DNA of 20,648 nt from a virus, in the IMG/VR virus record IMGVR_UViG_3300037189_001653, positions 1 through 20,648 of that record. The stretch is one strand, 5' to 3'. A program made the position numbers and the translations under genes. This document shows, one piece after another, positions 20,161-20,648 of the stretch; position 1 is the stretch's first letter; each line of letters opens with the position of its first letter. The notes under the pieces were generated by a model that searched no databases, was not told where the DNA came from, and worked only from the letters and a program-made list of their open reading frames with translations.

Positions 20161-20418
20161 TCAAAATGGGATCGAGTCTTCGTCGTAGCTGCTTGTCTGG
20201 GCGGCTTGAGCCTTCTGGCTATTGGCCGCAGTCGGGTTCTTCTCTTTGAACGCCAAGCTCATCCACTTCTCACCGTTCTTGTCGGTCTTGGTCCAAGCAC
20301 TGATCCAGTACTCGACGCCGCCAATCAGGGCGTTGCCCGTCAGGGGAGGCGACTTGTCACTGTTTGGACGGGAGTTCTTGAAGACCGCCCCACTGTTATC
20401 TTTCTGCTCAAATGCCAT
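20161..20418 (-). CDS. Small protein with SSB-like acidic C-terminal tip (85 aa)
   Basis: It begins at ATG 20418, overlapping the exonuclease-like stop by 11 bases. The first 60 residues (MAFEQKDNSGAVFKNSRPNS, SPPLTGNALIGGVEYWISAW, KTDKNGEKWMSLAFKEKN) are a small beta domain of a pattern common in phages (KDNSG.LFKN......P...G...+.G..YW+SAW.K....G.K++SL). A polar linker follows, ending YDEDSIPF. The Asp/Glu-rich tip ending in Pro-Phe is the hallmark used by bacterial single-strand DNA-binding proteins to dock partner enzymes such as exonucleases. Here the fold itself is shorter than SSB, so it may be a mimic or a reduced binding protein. Location beside an exonuclease supports DNA recombination. 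Confidence 0.75.
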   Translation of the reverse strand: MAFEQKDNSGAVFKNSRPNSDKSPPLTGNALIGGVEYWISAWTKTDKNGEKWMSLAFKEKNPTAANSQKAQAAQTSSYDEDSIPF

Positions 20419-20648
20419 CGTACTTCTCCTTCAACTCTCCGACTTTCTTGTCGAGTTCACCCAAGAACATGATGACTTCCCTTTCCAAAAGGGAGATCGT
20501 CTCGTCATTGCGCTGAATACGCTCAACGAACAACTGCATGCTCTCAGGCATTCTAGGATCAAACGATACGAAATCGCACCACTTGCGACCCGTGCAGGCC
20601 ATCTGCCACTGCATCTGGGTGACGTACCGCCCAGGTGTAGATTGTCCC
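20408..20648 (-). CDS. YqaJ/lambda-exonuclease-like recombination nuclease, 3' end only
   Basis: The - strand frame is open to the window edge and leaves 79 residues; the start is outside. The visible part reads GQSTPGRYVTQMQWQMACTG and RKWCDFVSFDPRMPE, followed by a helical end (FVERIQRNDETISLLEREVI, ELDKKVGELKEKYDGI). The Q.Q..M.CTGR.WCDFVS(F/Y)(D/N)P.+P pattern is the C-terminal signature of the YqaJ/lambda exonuclease family, where the glutamine belongs to the active-site region. Members digest one strand of double-stranded DNA 5'-3' to prepare ends for annealing-type recombination. The main catalytic acidic residues would be upstream and cannot be checked here. Confidence 0.85.
   Translation of the reverse strand, partial: GQSTPGRYVTQMQWQMACTGRKWCDFVSFDPRMPESMQLFVERIQRNDETISLLEREVIMFLGELDKKVGELKEKYDGI

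Noticed and set aside
1-20648. Integrase, attachment site, tRNA or toxin-antitoxin pair
   Set aside because: I looked for these on both strands and found no supporting sequence in the window; a temperate lifestyle cannot be claimed or excluded.

Overview
This window is part of a tailed bacteriophage genome. Genes are packed almost end to end, many sharing ATGA or TAATG stop/start overlaps, and no cellular housekeeping gene, tRNA, rRNA or CRISPR array was seen. Virion genes resembling the neck proteins of short-tailed (podovirus, SU10-like) phages suggest a podovirus-type particle. A GcrA-type regulator points to an alphaproteobacterial host, since GcrA is a cell-cycle regulator of that class. 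The many small proteins resemble families common in phages from aquatic samples, but that habitat is only an inference.

Left part, + strand (1-4982): a tail-appendage cluster followed by lysis genes. The appendage cluster holds the end of a glycine-rich fibre protein, a 124-aa tail-associated protein, a fibre with a self-cleaving S74 (endosialidase-type) chaperone, a second glycine-rich fibre and an Ig-like-domain protein. After a 59-aa protein come three consecutive single-membrane-span proteins (holin-type candidates, none proven). They are followed by a GH24 endolysin with an unusual C-terminal membrane anchor and a nested Rz/Rz1-like spanin pair.

Middle part, + strand (5015-17084): the neck and ejection module. 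It contains a head-tail adaptor with two extra beta-rich insertions, a 772-aa nozzle-like protein with a similar insertion, two small virion-associated proteins, a GNAT acetyltransferase, a 1277-aa protein with a lysozyme-like domain, an 831-aa ejection-type protein, and a second S74-type fibre. The + strand module ends in a GC-rich hairpin at 17070-17093.

Right part, - strand (17216-20648): a convergent, probably early, module. In its own reading direction it starts with the end of a YqaJ/lambda-exonuclease-like gene, then a small protein with an SSB-like acidic tail, two helical proteins, an HNH nuclease, an unknown protein, a DUF6378-like protein, the GcrA-like regulator, a nuclease-fold candidate and a 64-aa protein. 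The first genes suggest DNA recombination or replication; GcrA suggests control of host or phage transcription tied to GANTC methylation.

Terminase, portal, major capsid, polymerase and integrase genes are not in the window, so lifestyle and exact classification cannot be decided here. All family assignments come from reading the protein sequences by eye, without database searches.
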